From Bacteroidales bacterium (GTDB lineage Bacteria > Bacteroidota > Bacteroidia > Bacteroidales > NBLH01): 6,665 nucleotides of DNA. Numbering within the stretch: position 1 is the stretch's first letter; each line of letters opens with the position of its first letter. The position numbers and the translations under genes were made by a program. The DNA is taken from assembly GCA_029933755.1 (NCBI GenBank), contig JAOZNO010000211.1:1-6665 (forward strand), in the 5' to 3' direction. The notes under the pieces were generated by a model that was given only the letters and a program-made list of their open reading frames with translations, searched no databases and had not been told where the DNA came from. Shown in pieces: positions 6,648 to 6,665 of the stretch.

Positions 6648-6665
6648 AATAAAAATGTATTTTTT

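Noticed and set aside
6443..6649. Plus-strand open frame of 68 codons opposite the hydrolase N-terminus
   Set aside because: It is the antisense image of the signal peptide and N-terminal code and shows no independent support.

Overview
The window looks like part of a glycan-degradation gene neighbourhood from a low-GC member of the Bacteroidota, probably Flavobacteriia, Cytophagia or a relative. The taxonomic evidence is indirect. The DNA is AT-rich, the starts lack Shine-Dalgarno sequences and have A/T-rich leaders, and all three proteins have signal peptides that appear to be cut as Ala|Gln. One spacer carries a GCTGAGCGTAGCCGAAG-type REP-like word that I associate with Bacteroidota and cyanobacterial spacers.

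All real genes are on the minus strand, so transcription runs from high to low coordinates. First comes a secreted SxxK serine hydrolase of the class C beta-lactamase / family VIII esterase fold (5358-6647). It is followed by a 235-bp spacer (5123-5357) with the REP-like word and a weak promoter candidate. Next is a secreted GH89 alpha-N-acetylglucosaminidase (2873-5122) with both catalytic glutamates. A 205-bp spacer (2668-2872) then holds a plausible Bacteroidota-type promoter, an AT-rich hairpin built of GTAATTA heptamers and a short palindrome. The last full gene is a secreted GH78 alpha-L-rhamnosidase-like enzyme (271-2667) with its acidic active-site residues in place. Positions 1-270 contain no complete gene. 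They hold a short inverted repeat that might be a mobile-element end, and an open minus-strand frame that runs off the left edge.

The three proteins are predicted to be exported and could act together in the periplasm or at the cell surface on a glycan with terminal alpha-GlcNAc and alpha-rhamnose, the serine hydrolase perhaps removing ester groups. That cooperation is inferred from co-orientation and exo-glycosidase content. The spacers exceed 200 bp, so a single operon is not assured. No SusC/SusD pair, sulfatase, regulator or transporter is visible, and nothing here is clearly a new system.
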